From contig JBDVXK010000012.1 in the NCBI GenBank assembly GCA_039964455.1, forward strand, positions 124,001 to 188,000: a stretch of 64,000 bases of DNA, given 5' to 3'. Within the stretch, counting starts at the first letter, position 1; the number at the start of each line of letters is the position of its first letter. The position numbers and the translations under genes were made by a program. The DNA comes from CALJFL01 sp039964455 (GTDB taxonomy: Bacteria > Pseudomonadota > Gammaproteobacteria > Pseudomonadales > Halieaceae). Positions 26,950-36,134 of this stretch are shown piece by piece. Under the pieces are notes generated by a model. The model worked only from the letters and a program-made list of their open reading frames with translations, had not been told where the DNA came from and did not search any database.

Positions 26950-28155
26950 ATGGCTACTGATCGAGCGGACGACACATTGATGAAAAAACCAGACTATATA
27001 GATTCAATTGAAGCGTGTGCGGCACATTATGGTGATGATGCCCAGGCAATGCGGACGTACCTGCTAGACGGGCATGAACGCGCTATGCAACTGGACAATC
27101 GGGGGCCTATCTCCTTCGACAGTGACGGAAATCTAGACCCTCAGATTGTGGATGCCTACAAGAAGTACGGGTTTTACGTCTTCACCGGCGTTCTACAACC
27201 TGAAGAACTCCAAGACATTGAACAAGATCTCGAAGCGCTTAAAAAGCGGTTCCCAATTGGCCCCGGGGAAAAGCTTGCAGCCGATGGTGCTCCCGCACTT
27301 GGCGCTGACTGCACAGCACCGACACTGGTTTGGTCAAAGCCTCTGGGCGACCCCCTGGGCGGCTCAACGTTAGCCAATGGTAGGCACCAGGTAAAGCTTC
27401 ACGAGCCCAAAGCCGCAGACGACGCGCCCGAAATGGCGCCCTTCATCCTGCTTGGCTCCCTGCAGTTCTCCGAAACCTGCCTGCGGGTTTACGGACACCC
27501 GCAGTTATTGAAGGTTGCCGAAGAGATCAATGGAAAAGACTTCGCACCCTTCAATGAGACGCTGTTCATCAAGGAACCCGGTATCGGTGCAGCAGTATCG
27601 TGGCATCAGGACGGCACGACTCATTGGGACAGCGAAGACTTTGATCAAGATATTCATGGCTTCAACTTTATGGCCCAGGTCTACGGAAGCACTGCCGTGA
27701 ATGGCGTCTGGGTACTCCCGGGTAGTCATAAAATCGGAAAAGTAGACATCACAGAATTGGTCAAAGAATCAGGTAGCGAGCGCATCAAGGGAACAGTGCC
27801 TCTCGTCTGCGAGGCCGGCGATGTAATCCTATGCAATCGCCAACTTGTTCACGGGTCCTTCGCCAATACAGGTTTCGAGCCCCGTATCACAGTCAACATG
27901 GGCTTCCACCGGCGAAGCTCGGTGCTTAATGTGATGGGTGCTGGCACCCACAATGAAGCGCAAGTTTTCGACGACGCAGTTATCGCAAAACGTTCTGAGG
28001 TTATTGGCTACGCCATCGACGCGCGAAGACAACGCTTTCCCGAAGAAACGCATTACGAGTATCAGCCGTTCCGCGAGCAAGGGCTGGACTACAAATGGAA
28101 CGCTAAAGCAAAGGTGGGCTTACACGACTATAACGCCCTTGATTTAAGCATCTAG
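26950..28155 (+). CDS. Phytanoyl-CoA dioxygenase-family oxygenase
   Basis: 401 residues. Fe(II)-binding H219 and D221 are in SWHQDGTTHWD; distal H301 in QLVHGSFANTG. The GVWVLPGSHKIGK block matches the family. It is longer than the solitary copy at 14.9 kb by about 115 residues, mainly N-terminal. A second start at 26980 (MKKPDYIDS) is possible; neither has a strong ribosome site. It precedes a 2-hydroxyacid dehydrogenase by 24 bases, so a 2-hydroxylation followed by oxidation is a plausible pathway (inference). Confidence 0.9.
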   Translation: MATDRADDTLMKKPDYIDSIEACAAHYGDDAQAMRTYLLDGHERAMQLDNRGPISFDSDGNLDPQIVDAYKKYGFYVFTGVLQPEELQDIEQDLEALKKRFPIGPGEKLAADGAPALGADCTAPTLVWSKPLGDPLGGSTLANGRHQVKLHEPKAADDAPEMAPFILLGSLQFSETCLRVYGHPQLLKVAEEINGKDFAPFNETLFIKEPGIGAAVSWHQDGTTHWDSEDFDQDIHGFNFMAQVYGSTAVNGVWVLPGSHKIGKVDITELVKESGSERIKGTVPLVCEAGDVILCNRQLVHGSFANTGFEPRITVNMGFHRRSSVLNVMGAGTHNEAQVFDDAVIAKRSEVIGYAIDARRQRFPEETHYEYQPFREQGLDYKWNAKAKVGLHDYNALDLSI

Positions 28156-28179
28156 GGCCAATTCAAACAGGAGCTGCTA

Positions 28180-29118
28180 ATGTCAGAATCCGTAGGTGTT
28201 CTCGCTATGCACACGCAAATGCACACCTTGTTTCCCAATCCACCACCGCGCTGGCGCTGGATCACCGGGAAAGGAGATATCAACGATATCATCGAGGAAC
28301 ACGGTAGCGAGGTGGACGTACTTCTCTCAGCCAGCATTGAGAAACTGGACAAGAGCATGCTATCGCGCTTTCCCGGATTGAAGATGATTGCCTCGATCTC
28401 GGCCGGCTTCAGCAATGTCGACCTTGATGAGTGCCGCTCGCGTAATATCGTGGTAACAAATGCGCCAGGGCTAAATTCTGGCGATGTCGCAGACCTGGCG
28501 GCTACTTCCCTGACAAGCCTGCTATTACGATTACCTCAATCGCAATCGTACATTATGAACGACCAATGGATCTCGCCGGCCGGCCCTCTGCGCCACTCAC
28601 TTCGAAATACGCCTGTGGGTATCGTGGGCCTTGGCTCAATAGGTCAGGAGGTTGTGAAACGATTGACACCTTTTGGGCTGGACCTGAAATGGTGGGGACC
28701 TACAGCGAAATCGGACGCAGTCATTCCCTACGTCGATACTCTCGAAGAGTTGGCTGATCAGTGCGCCGGTCTAGTCATCTGCTGCCGACCGGACGCGTCA
28801 AACAGACACATGATCAATCAAGACATTCTTGATCGACTTGGACCAGACGGTGTACTGGTGAATGTATCGCGAGGCAGCGTCGTTGATGAAACCGCATTGA
28901 TCGACGCCCTCAAATCAAGTCGAATCGGCGCTGCGGGGCTAGATGTATTCGACCCCGAACCAACCAGCAGCGATCGTTGGTCCGATGTTCCAAACGTGAT
29001 CCTGACCCCTCACCAGGGTGGCTCGACCTACGAGACGCTGTTCGCACAGGCGCAGGTCGCACAATCGAATATCGAGAGTTTCCTCGACGGCAAGCCAGTG
29101 CAAACGAGTGTGCTCTAG
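28180..29118 (+). CDS. D-isomer-specific 2-hydroxyacid dehydrogenase
   Basis: 312 residues. NAD-binding GIVGLGSIGQEVVKRL, the substrate-binding arginine region VNVSRGSVVDETALIDAL, and catalytic His in NVILTPHQGGSTYET are all recognisable; the Glu lies before it as DVFDPEP. Members interconvert 2-hydroxy and 2-keto acids (glyoxylate/hydroxypyruvate reductases, phosphoglycerate dehydrogenase). Co-transcribed with the PhyH gene under the palindromic promoter. Confidence 0.9.
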   Translation: MSESVGVLAMHTQMHTLFPNPPPRWRWITGKGDINDIIEEHGSEVDVLLSASIEKLDKSMLSRFPGLKMIASISAGFSNVDLDECRSRNIVVTNAPGLNSGDVADLAATSLTSLLLRLPQSQSYIMNDQWISPAGPLRHSLRNTPVGIVGLGSIGQEVVKRLTPFGLDLKWWGPTAKSDAVIPYVDTLEELADQCAGLVICCRPDASNRHMINQDILDRLGPDGVLVNVSRGSVVDETALIDALKSSRIGAAGLDVFDPEPTSSDRWSDVPNVILTPHQGGSTYETLFAQAQVAQSNIESFLDGKPVQTSVL

Positions 29119-29516
29119 GTTGGAAGAATAGACGTGTAGGCCAAGAAGTAAATGATGTCGCGGCAAGAAGCCACGCTAACGCCCACCGGATTGCACCCCG
29201 TAATTTATCTCTTAATCCCAAGTCGCATGCAGATCACACTCACGCAGCCTGCCACCCTCAGCTGCATAGTGCGGCAGTGGTCTGGGAGAGCTGCGAGGGT
29301 GAGGCTGATAGGTGGTATGAAAGCGTTTTGGAGAGGGCTAACCGGCTGACCAGAAAGGCGGTGAATCGGTCCGATTTCGCCTATAAACGCACACTGGCGT
29401 GTAGGGCAATGCTTTTGGCGCACACCGCCATCCAACAGATACGCTAACAGAGTTAAATTCTCTCCGTACTGGCGAGCTTTATACGCCAATAAAATTCGAC
29501 TTTATGGAGAATACCG
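29119..29516. other. Non-genic stretch with possible gene relic
   Basis: No convincing gene. In the plus frame ending at 29447 (RTLACRAMLLAHTAIQQIR at the end) the last 60 codons look protein-like, with ERANRLTRKAVNRSDFAYK, but no start or family is visible. Possibly a 3' relic of a lost gene. A promoter for the secreted protein at 29517 is expected here but is not obvious. Confidence 0.4.
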
Positions 29517-29945
29517 ATGAGAGTATTGATTGCAATAGCGTTTCTTTTTGCCCTTCCAGGTGTTGCTAACGCGGCATGCAGCAAATCTACGTTACAGGGT
29601 AACTATGCCGCAGGGGGTGCGTTTACCTACTATTACGAGGGGTATCCATCGATAGCAGCAGGTATCGTTCACTTTAACGGCAATGGCAAGATGACCTTAA
29701 AATCACTTACCGAGGGCGCTTATGGTGACAGGGCCACTGTGAATGGTGGAGGATCTTATTCCGTAAATAGTAATTGTATCGGTACGGCTAAATTAAACAT
29801 TAGAAGGAATGGTCAGCTTGTCGGCACAGCCAACCTGAACTTTGCTGTAGGCGGGACAAAGGCGCTACCTGAACTCCTTGGTATTTACACTAATCAACGA
29901 GATGGAATTACAGGCTCCATTCGATTAATAAAATCGAACCACTAG
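29517..29945 (+). CDS. Small secreted beta-rich protein
   Basis: 142 residues with a cleavable Sec signal (MRVLIAIAFLFALPGVANA, cut before ACSK). The mature part is small and beta-rich, with two Cys (ACSK and NSNCIG) likely forming a disulfide. It has repeated G-x-Y-x patterns: GNYAAGGAFTYYYEG, GGGSYSVNSNC, LNIRRNGQLVG. The plan of barrel-like strands with the Cys pair is common in uncharacterised secreted proteins. Start has GGAG 9 bases upstream. Periplasmic or exported; function unknown. Confidence 0.75.
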   Translation: MRVLIAIAFLFALPGVANAACSKSTLQGNYAAGGAFTYYYEGYPSIAAGIVHFNGNGKMTLKSLTEGAYGDRATVNGGGSYSVNSNCIGTAKLNIRRNGQLVGTANLNFAVGGTKALPELLGIYTNQRDGITGSIRLIKSNH

Positions 29946-30110
29946 AAAGATGCCCACTGAACGTCTCTGTGATAGTCGGACCATCAGCTCACACTTAAAA
30001 TGTCCGCTATGAGGTGAAAGTGGACATTAGCGGCGCTAGGTTCGGCCTTGGTTCGGGTTTCGGTTTCTGGGGTTCAGTTAGCATGCTTCGACTTACAGAC
30101 AACGCACTCA

Positions 30111-30149
30111 AAAACCGACCCCAACCAAGTTCGATATAGGGTCGGTTTT
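30111..30149. repeat. 11-bp perfect inverted repeat
   Basis: AAAACCGACCC (30111-30121), 17-base loop, GGGTCGGTTTT (30139-30149). The right arm ends in TTTT then G, so it could terminate plus-strand transcription, while A-runs on the left allow the same on the minus strand. It could equally be an element end. Confidence 0.5.
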
Positions 30150-30230
30150 GCTAGCCCTCTCCTGTTGCCATATAAAAATGCCTTTAGATTCTTCAACTTA
30201 CTAGAGCAATTCTGCGCTGTGCGTACTCCT

Positions 30231-30276
30231 GATAATCGGCAGGTCGAAGGCGGCGGCCGCTGCCGTTCAAATCCTT
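30231..30276 (+). repeat. tRNA-like relic repeat, copy A
   Basis: Aligned with 42444-42490 it matches about 41 of 47 positions with one gap. Both contain an ATAATyGGCAGGTCG block followed later by GTTCAARTCC. The order resembles the anticodon arm (CGACTCATAATCG) and T-loop (GTTCAAGTCC) of tRNA-Ile(CAU)/tRNA-Met. Arms no longer pair, so it is not a working tRNA; derivation from a tRNA is inference. Confidence 0.55.
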
Positions 30277-30414
30277 GCCTATGCGGCCTGTGAAACCATC
30301 ACATACTTGGATCAGCCGCATGAAGACTTGGGGTGGCTGGTGAAGTAACCGGCGTAACTATGGGCATCTGGAGAGATATCGATGGCATTTACATATAGTC
30401 GTGGGCCAAGTGAA

Positions 30415-30849
30415 TCAATTTGGGGCTCTTAACTGGGCAGCACCTCCTCTAGCAAAGGTCAGTGAGGCACCTGCAGTCGGGTTTTGAGGCGAGCTTTGCC
30501 AGGCGACGACATCTATATTCAAAATTTGTTTGCCGCTGCGAACTAGATAAGCGCGGGTATGGACCACCTGATTGCCCCTGGTGGGTCGCAGGAAATTGAC
30601 GTTGGCCGAGAGCAAGGGGCAGAGTTCGTCGCCTGTAATCGTCAAGGCCTGCAGTGCGCCGGTTAGTTCGAGCACACCCGTCACGACACCACCGTGCCAG
30701 GCCTGTAGTAACGGGTTACCCGTAAAATGATCAGCCCACGGTGTCACGCATTCGACATTGGGATCAGCACTGTGTAGCTGTATACCGTAATTGATCGCAT
30801 AGGGTGAGTCGTCAAGGAATTTCTCTAATGGTTGAGTCATTTCAAACAT
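30415..30849 (-). CDS. PaaI-type hotdog thioesterase
   Basis: 144 residues. The QAWHGGVVTGVLELTGALQ segment fits the PaaI/ComA hotdog signature (HGGV...). C-terminal ASLTFARGG. These hydrolyse acyl- or aryl-CoA thioesters. Its start overlaps the preceding thioesterase gene by 8 bases. It is the last gene of the efflux operon. Confidence 0.85.
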   Translation of the reverse strand: MFEMTQPLEKFLDDSPYAINYGIQLHSADPNVECVTPWADHFTGNPLLQAWHGGVVTGVLELTGALQALTITGDELCPLLSANVNFLRPTRGNQVVHTRAYLVRSGKQILNIDVVAWQSSPQNPTAGASLTFARGGAAQLRAPN

Positions 30850-31312
30850 CCAGTTCGGACTTAAAAAAACCTCTTCCCAAATCAGGGCCGGGACTACCTA
30901 TCTTAAAAATACCCATTGCATTGCACAGCATTTTTTCCTCACCCATACTCATTACGACAGCATTGACATAGGCGAACTCTCCGGCCTGTTGGTAACACCG
31001 GGCCTCAACGCGCACATCCTCTCCTGCCGGTGCGGGATGAATATGATCTATCCGAAGATTTACAGTAGCGATGGCCTGCGGCTGTTCCTGACTGAGCAGA
31101 ACAACAAAGCCACATGCACTGTCGAGTGCCGCTGCTAGTACGCCTGGATGTAAAGCTCCATTTAGTCTTGCGGTGGCGTGCTTTTCCTGAAAGGGCAGCT
31201 CCATAACCACGTGGCGTTGTCCGGAGCTTACGAGCCGCAGTGACATATCATTGTGAGCGCCTACGCCACTGCTGAATAGCTTGTAAAGTTCTTCCAGTTG
31301 CTGCGCGTCCAT
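30842..31312 (-). CDS. PaaI-type hotdog thioesterase
   Basis: 156 residues. NGALHPGVLAAALDSACGFVVLL is the hotdog motif, here with HPG in place of the more common HGG, then ATVNLRIDHIHPAPAGEDV. Its start is 5 bases after the RND pump stop and it overlaps the next thioesterase, so it is in the operon. Possibly the two form a heteromer or act on different chain lengths. Confidence 0.85.
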   Translation of the reverse strand: MDAQQLEELYKLFSSGVGAHNDMSLRLVSSGQRHVVMELPFQEKHATARLNGALHPGVLAAALDSACGFVVLLSQEQPQAIATVNLRIDHIHPAPAGEDVRVEARCYQQAGEFAYVNAVVMSMGEEKMLCNAMGIFKIGSPGPDLGRGFFKSELDV

Positions 31313-31317
31313 AGTGA

Positions 31318-34300
31318 CTATCTCTCCGCGCCAACCAGCCGACTGGACAACACTTTCGCATCAGCCAGAAGGGTGTACACCGCCGGAACAACGAACAGTG
31401 TAAGAAAGGTCGAGGAAATCAGGCCACCGATGACGATGATTCCCATGGAGGTACGTAACTCCGCGCCATCCGATGTGGCCAATGCAATGGGGATCATTCC
31501 GAATACCGTTGAAAAGGCCGTCATGAGGATCGGGCGCAGGCGCAGATGGGCAGCTTCAAGCATTGCCTCGTTTGCTAATAAACCCCGTGCTACCGCTTGG
31601 TTGGCATAGTCTACCAACAGTATGCCGTTCTTCATAACCAGCCCCATCAAAGCGACCAGCGCAATCTGCGTGGTGACTGACAGCGCCGAGTTGGTTAATG
31701 CAAGTAGGCTGAATGCGCCGGCAAACGACAGTGGGGCCGTGAGCATAATGACAACTGGTTGCGTATAGCTGTTGAACTGGCTCGCCAGAATCATGTAAAG
31801 AGTCACCAGTGACAACATGAACGCGAAAAGCATTGCCTCGGCAATTTCGGTTATTTGCTCGGAGCTACCCAGATAGGCTGCTTCGTATCCAGGTGCCAAG
31901 TCGACACCACTGATAATCTCGTCCATCTTGTCCATTAGGTCACCGCTCGCGTAACCTGGCGGCGCATTGCCGGATAGCTCGATTTTCCTGGCACGATTGT
32001 ACCGATCAATCTGTGCAGGACCACTGGTTACGCTGACTTCAGCAACATTTTTAAAATCGATTAAGGTACCGTCTGCCGAACGTAGTTGAATCAAGTCAAA
32101 CTTATTGATTTGGTCTCGGTAACTCTCTGCGTATCTAAGACGAATATCATAGCGATTACCCAACTCCTCGTAGCTTGCGATGTCTATTCCGCCCATGGCA
32201 GCTCCAACGGAAGCGGCTATATCGCGAACTGAAATACCCAGGTCAGCGGCACGGCCGCGTTTGATGCTGACCTGTACTTCTGGCTTGCCCGGTTCGTAAC
32301 TGGACTTGGTGTCCTTAAATAGACCTGAGGCCACCATCTGGGTGGTGATAGTGTCAGCATAGATCCTGAGTTGTTCCAGGTCCGGGCCGCTCAGAGCCAT
32401 TGCAACATCTGCGCCAAAAAGACCGCTGCCAGACAACCAGGGCACCTCGGCTATAGAAATATGTTTGGCTTCCGGTACCGTCACGGTGAGAACTTCGCGG
32501 GCCCGGTCCATGATGACTCGCTGATGAATACCCCGTTGCTGCTTGGGCGTCAAACCAAAATAGAAAGATATTTCGTTCGCCTTCGCTTGGGCGCCAGAAC
32601 CAATCACGGTGAAGACAAGATTTATATGATCCAAGTCTTGCATGGTGTCATTTACTCTCGCAACAACGCGTCTGGCGGCAGTAATACCCGTTCCAAGCGG
32701 GAGTTCAATGGTCGCCAGAAACTCACTTCGATCAGTACTGGAAGTGAAAGCCAACGGGACCTTTCCAGCGAAGTGAACACCGACAGCCACCGCCGCGCCT
32801 GCAAGTAAAAGAACAAGCCAACGGGTGCGCAGAGAGAAGCGAACCAATTTTACATAGGTGGTTTCCAGATGCACGTAAGCGCGATCCAAAAGAGCAAACA
32901 GGCCTTTGTGGTCTCCGCTTTTCTTCAGCAGACGAGAGCTCAACATAGGTGTCAGGGTAATCGAAACGAACAATGAAAGAGCCACTGCCACAGAGACCGT
33001 CATACCATATTGGTAAAAGAACACGCCAATCAGGCCCGAGGTAAATGCAATGGGCAGGAACACCGCCATGACAGCCAGTGTGGCGGCAATAACAGCGGTT
33101 GCGACATTGCGCGTGCCCACAGAAGCGGCTTCCTTGAGCTCGCGCCCCTCTTCAACCTCGCGATGGATCGACTCCAGAACAACGATGGCATCGTCGACCA
33201 GTAGCCCCACACACAGTGATATAGCGATCAGGGACATCATGTTGATGGAGAAATCTAGTAAGTAGAAGGCGAAGAAGGTGGAAACCAGTGCGGTAGGAAT
33301 TGCCGTGGCGACAATCAGGGTCGCACGGACGCTCAACAAAAAGCACAGCGTAACGATAACGACAAGGGCAATGCCAAGTAAGATATCATAGGACACATCT
33401 CGCACGGATGACTCTATAAAACGCGAACTGTCTCGCACCGCAGTAACCTCAATGTCATGAGGGATTTCGGTAGCAAGTCTGGCTAATTCTCGTTTGATCG
33501 CACGGGCAATATCGACGGTATTAGTGCCCGACTGTTTTCTAATCTCCAGACTCACCCCGGTCTTTCCGTTCAGCTCGGAATAGCTGCGCTCATCCTCAAG
33601 GCCATCAGCAATCTCCGCTACGTCCTTCAGGCGCACCGCTGCTTTTCCATTGCGAGAAATGACGATTTCACCCATTTCTCGCAGTGTTGTAACTTCCCCC
33701 ATCGTCTTGATTATTAACTCTGACTGCCCACCTCGAGAATCCAGCCTGCCGCCTGGAATATCGGCATGTTCGCGCTGTATTGCGTAAACAACGTCATGCG
33801 CTGTGATACCGAAGCCTCTCATTTGGGGCGCTTTCAGCCAAATGCGTATCTCGCGCTCGCGACCACCGACCAGCTTTACGCCTCCGACGCCAGATACTCG
33901 TTGGAGGCGCTCCTTGATCACATCCTTGGCAAAAGCCGTGATCTCTCCAACAGGCCTGGAGCCGGAAACAATGACGGCGATTATCGGCTCGGACTCCGAA
34001 TCCAACATGGTAACGACCGGTTGCTCCACCGTATCAGGCAACTCGGGCATGATCTGGCTAACTTTGTCACGGACTTCTTGGGCTTTGAAATTGGGGTCCT
34101 CTTCCATTTCGAATTCAATGATAATTTGTGAAAAACCGTCTGCACTAACCGATCGCAGGCTCTTGACGCCAGCGATGGAGATGAATTCCTCCTCCAATTT
34201 GTCTGTGACCTCGATCTCTATGGTACCTGGCGAGGCTCCATCAAGAACCGTTTCCACCGTCACGATCGGCACTTCGACATTGGGAAACAGATCAATACTG

Positions 34301-34395
34301 ATCCTGCCCATGGAGATAAAGCCCAGCCCCATGAGTGCCCCCACCATCATTATGGCTAGCACCGGGCGGCGTATACAAAGGTCAGCTATCCACAT
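31318..34395 (-). CDS. RND-family efflux permease
   Basis: 1025 residues, the usual AcrB/MexB size. It begins MWIADLCIRRPVLAIMMVGAL and has 12 predicted membrane helices with two large periplasmic loops. The proton relay segment SLCVGLLVDDAIVVLESIHRE (adjacent Asp-Asp of helix 4) is intact, as is the late LMGLVMKNGILLVDYANQA. The pump expels hydrophobic compounds from the periplasm. It overlaps the adaptor gene by 14 bases. No outer-membrane factor is in the operon, so a TolC encoded elsewhere is needed. Confidence 0.97.
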   Translation of the reverse strand: MWIADLCIRRPVLAIMMVGALMGLGFISMGRISIDLFPNVEVPIVTVETVLDGASPGTIEIEVTDKLEEEFISIAGVKSLRSVSADGFSQIIIEFEMEEDPNFKAQEVRDKVSQIMPELPDTVEQPVVTMLDSESEPIIAVIVSGSRPVGEITAFAKDVIKERLQRVSGVGGVKLVGGREREIRIWLKAPQMRGFGITAHDVVYAIQREHADIPGGRLDSRGGQSELIIKTMGEVTTLREMGEIVISRNGKAAVRLKDVAEIADGLEDERSYSELNGKTGVSLEIRKQSGTNTVDIARAIKRELARLATEIPHDIEVTAVRDSSRFIESSVRDVSYDILLGIALVVIVTLCFLLSVRATLIVATAIPTALVSTFFAFYLLDFSINMMSLIAISLCVGLLVDDAIVVLESIHREVEEGRELKEAASVGTRNVATAVIAATLAVMAVFLPIAFTSGLIGVFFYQYGMTVSVAVALSLFVSITLTPMLSSRLLKKSGDHKGLFALLDRAYVHLETTYVKLVRFSLRTRWLVLLLAGAAVAVGVHFAGKVPLAFTSSTDRSEFLATIELPLGTGITAARRVVARVNDTMQDLDHINLVFTVIGSGAQAKANEISFYFGLTPKQQRGIHQRVIMDRAREVLTVTVPEAKHISIAEVPWLSGSGLFGADVAMALSGPDLEQLRIYADTITTQMVASGLFKDTKSSYEPGKPEVQVSIKRGRAADLGISVRDIAASVGAAMGGIDIASYEELGNRYDIRLRYAESYRDQINKFDLIQLRSADGTLIDFKNVAEVSVTSGPAQIDRYNRARKIELSGNAPPGYASGDLMDKMDEIISGVDLAPGYEAAYLGSSEQITEIAEAMLFAFMLSLVTLYMILASQFNSYTQPVVIMLTAPLSFAGAFSLLALTNSALSVTTQIALVALMGLVMKNGILLVDYANQAVARGLLANEAMLEAAHLRLRPILMTAFSTVFGMIPIALATSDGAELRTSMGIIVIGGLISSTFLTLFVVPAVYTLLADAKVLSSRLVGAER

Positions 34396-35500
34396 AGGAC
34401 TGGTCTGAGATAATTACGGACGCGCCATCAGATACCAAGTGGATATTCTTGCCCACTATGATTCTGGTATCAGGCGCAATGTCGTCAAGCAGTTCGAGAC
34501 TGCCGTCATTCAGCTCACGAACCTTTACCTGGCGTTGACTTGCGATGCCGTTTTCAACCACGAAAAGATAACGGGTGCTGCCCAACCCTTTGGTTGAATT
34601 GGGTGGCAACAATATCCCCTGGCGTGGCTTTGGAATGAGCTCTACTTCAATAAACAAGCCGGGTTTGATTTGGTAGTCCGGGTTCAGAACACCCAGACGC
34701 ACGTCTATCGTGCGCGTCTTTGGGTCAATTCGGTCATTGATCAGCTCCACTTTAGAATCGTAAGTTTGATTCATGCTGGGAATGTGAACTCTACCAGGGG
34801 TACCCAACTCGATGGATTGTAAATGAACCTCGGGTACGTAGAGTAAGGCCACCATGATATCGATTTTCTGAATCTGGAGGACTGACCTCTCCGAGCGCAT
34901 TATAGATGGAATATATGTCCCTTCGTCCACGCCCCTCCTGGTGATTACGCCACGGTAAGGCGCCAGTGTAGTCGCGTCATCCATCTCCTTTTGAGCTTCC
35001 GCCAGATTGGCCCGGGCAATGCCGCGTCTCGCGTTTGTCACCTCTACCCGTGTCTGCCTGTCATCAAGTTGTTCGACGGAAAACGCATCCTTTTTTCTCA
35101 GCGCGACTGCATTTTCGAGGTCGCGCTTTGCATCGATAAACTCAGCTTCCGCCAGGCGCTCGGCGTTAACCAGCCTGGAGAGTTTGATTTCGAAATCTTT
35201 CTGGCGCATGCGAAACAGTGGCTCTCCCTTTTCAACGCGGTCACCGACGCGGACATAGATTTCATCAATTAGACCGCCAACCAGTGGAGCGATATCTGTA
35301 GATTTAAGCGGGAGGATGGTTCCTGTTACGAAAATTGGCTCAGTAAGCTCGGTCAGATCCAGAAGGACCGTGGAAACCGCAAGGGGCGTCGCCCCCACAC
35401 CGTCAGACTCAAGGTCTTGTGTGCTCTCGCTCTGACCGTCACAGCCAGTGAAAAAAAGGGCAATCAGAAGGGCGGTAGCCGCCCGTTTACCATGGCACAT
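34382..35500 (-). CDS. RND efflux periplasmic adaptor lipoprotein
   Basis: 372 residues from ATG 35500 (GGA 8 bases upstream; a longer frame to 35530 lacks a ribosome site). Lipobox ALFFTGCDGQS. The barrel-sandwich/lipoyl half motif is PLVGGLIDEIYVRVGDRVEKGEPLF; then a coiled-coil hairpin with RLAEAEFIDAKRDLEN, then ATTLAPYRGVITRRGVDEGTYI. It links the inner-membrane pump to an outer-membrane channel. First gene of the operon, divergent from marR. Confidence 0.93.
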   Translation of the reverse strand: MCHGKRAATALLIALFFTGCDGQSESTQDLESDGVGATPLAVSTVLLDLTELTEPIFVTGTILPLKSTDIAPLVGGLIDEIYVRVGDRVEKGEPLFRMRQKDFEIKLSRLVNAERLAEAEFIDAKRDLENAVALRKKDAFSVEQLDDRQTRVEVTNARRGIARANLAEAQKEMDDATTLAPYRGVITRRGVDEGTYIPSIMRSERSVLQIQKIDIMVALLYVPEVHLQSIELGTPGRVHIPSMNQTYDSKVELINDRIDPKTRTIDVRLGVLNPDYQIKPGLFIEVELIPKPRQGILLPPNSTKGLGSTRYLFVVENGIASQRQVKVRELNDGSLELLDDIAPDTRIIVGKNIHLVSDGASVIISDQSYVDS

Positions 35501-35571
35501 TTTACATGTCCGGTTACACTTGCAGGGCATGAATTGACAGTCGCATTAATTGGCGGCTACAAGTAATATAT

Positions 35572-35591
35572 TAACTGTAGTTATATTAACT
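35572..35591. promoter_or_regulatory. Overlapping palindromes between marR and efflux operon
   Basis: TAACTGTAGTTA (35572-35583) is a 5-2-5 palindrome and AGTTATATTAACT (35579-35591) a 5-3-5 palindrome; they share AGTTA. A third TAACT half-site follows at 35596-35600. Such repeated AT-rich half-sites between divergent genes are typical MarR operators. The site is 13 bases before the predicted marR TTG. Confidence 0.55.
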
Positions 35592-35603
35592 AGGATAACT
35601 AAA

Positions 35604-36065
35604 TTGTCAATACAAGAAAAATCAGACTACGAAGGCAAGCAGGAGCAACAGCCGGTGAGCACCCTGTTTCATGAAATCAGCCTGATGGTAGCCCGGCTGT
35701 TCAATCGACAGGTGAAGGAAATGGGTCTCACCCGCACTCAATGGCAAGTGCTTTATTTGCTGTATATGCAAGGGGAACAGAGTCAAACCTATATCGCTGA
35801 CACGTTGATGATGGCGAAACCTCCTCTCGGTAAAGTAGTAGAGCGCCTGGAGGCCGGTGGATGGATTAAGCGGCGAGACGATGGCAAGGACAGGCGTGCG
35901 AAGCTGGTTAGCTTGACCCCAAAAATACAACCGATGCTAGATTCCCTGGAGGGCCTGGTTGAGGATATTGGCGGTATTGCCACGCGGGGGATGTCAAAAA
36001 AGGAAGCGGCTCAATTCTACAAGTTGATTAAATTGGCGCATGCCAATCTAAGGGCTGAAAACTAA
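35604..36065 (+). CDS. MarR-family transcriptional regulator
   Basis: About 153 residues from TTG 35604, with AGGA 9 bases upstream (frame open from 35550). The winged HTH is clear: LTRTQWQVLYLLYMQG, SQTYIADTLMMAKPPLGKVVERLEAGGWIKR, and the wing DDGKDRRAKLVSLTPK. MarR proteins repress efflux genes and are released by phenolic or fatty-acid-like ligands. It is divergent from the efflux operon, which it probably regulates. Confidence 0.9.
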   Translation: MSIQEKSDYEGKQEQQPVSTLFHEISLMVARLFNRQVKEMGLTRTQWQVLYLLYMQGEQSQTYIADTLMMAKPPLGKVVERLEAGGWIKRRDDGKDRRAKLVSLTPKIQPMLDSLEGLVEDIGGIATRGMSKKEAAQFYKLIKLAHANLRAEN

Positions 36066-36134
36066 AGAATTTGGGGGCGAATAGGCTGCCGGGAAATTAA
36101 CTTCTTGAGGGCGTAAAAAATCAGGCTTGTTAGC

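Larger units (their letters stand above)
29946..30414. other. Gene-free repeat-rich stretch
   Basis: 469 bases without a convincing gene; the 81-codon frame at 30048-30293 runs through repeats and is rejected. It contains an inverted repeat (AATGTCC 29999-30005, GGACATT 30022-30028), a strong hairpin at 30111-30149, and tRNA-like relic copy A at 30231-30276. It separates the secreted protein gene from the convergent thioesterase operon. Confidence 0.6.

Noticed and set aside
30048..30293. 81-codon plus-strand frame as a gene
   Set aside because: It runs through the hairpin and the tRNA-like relic; no start context or family.
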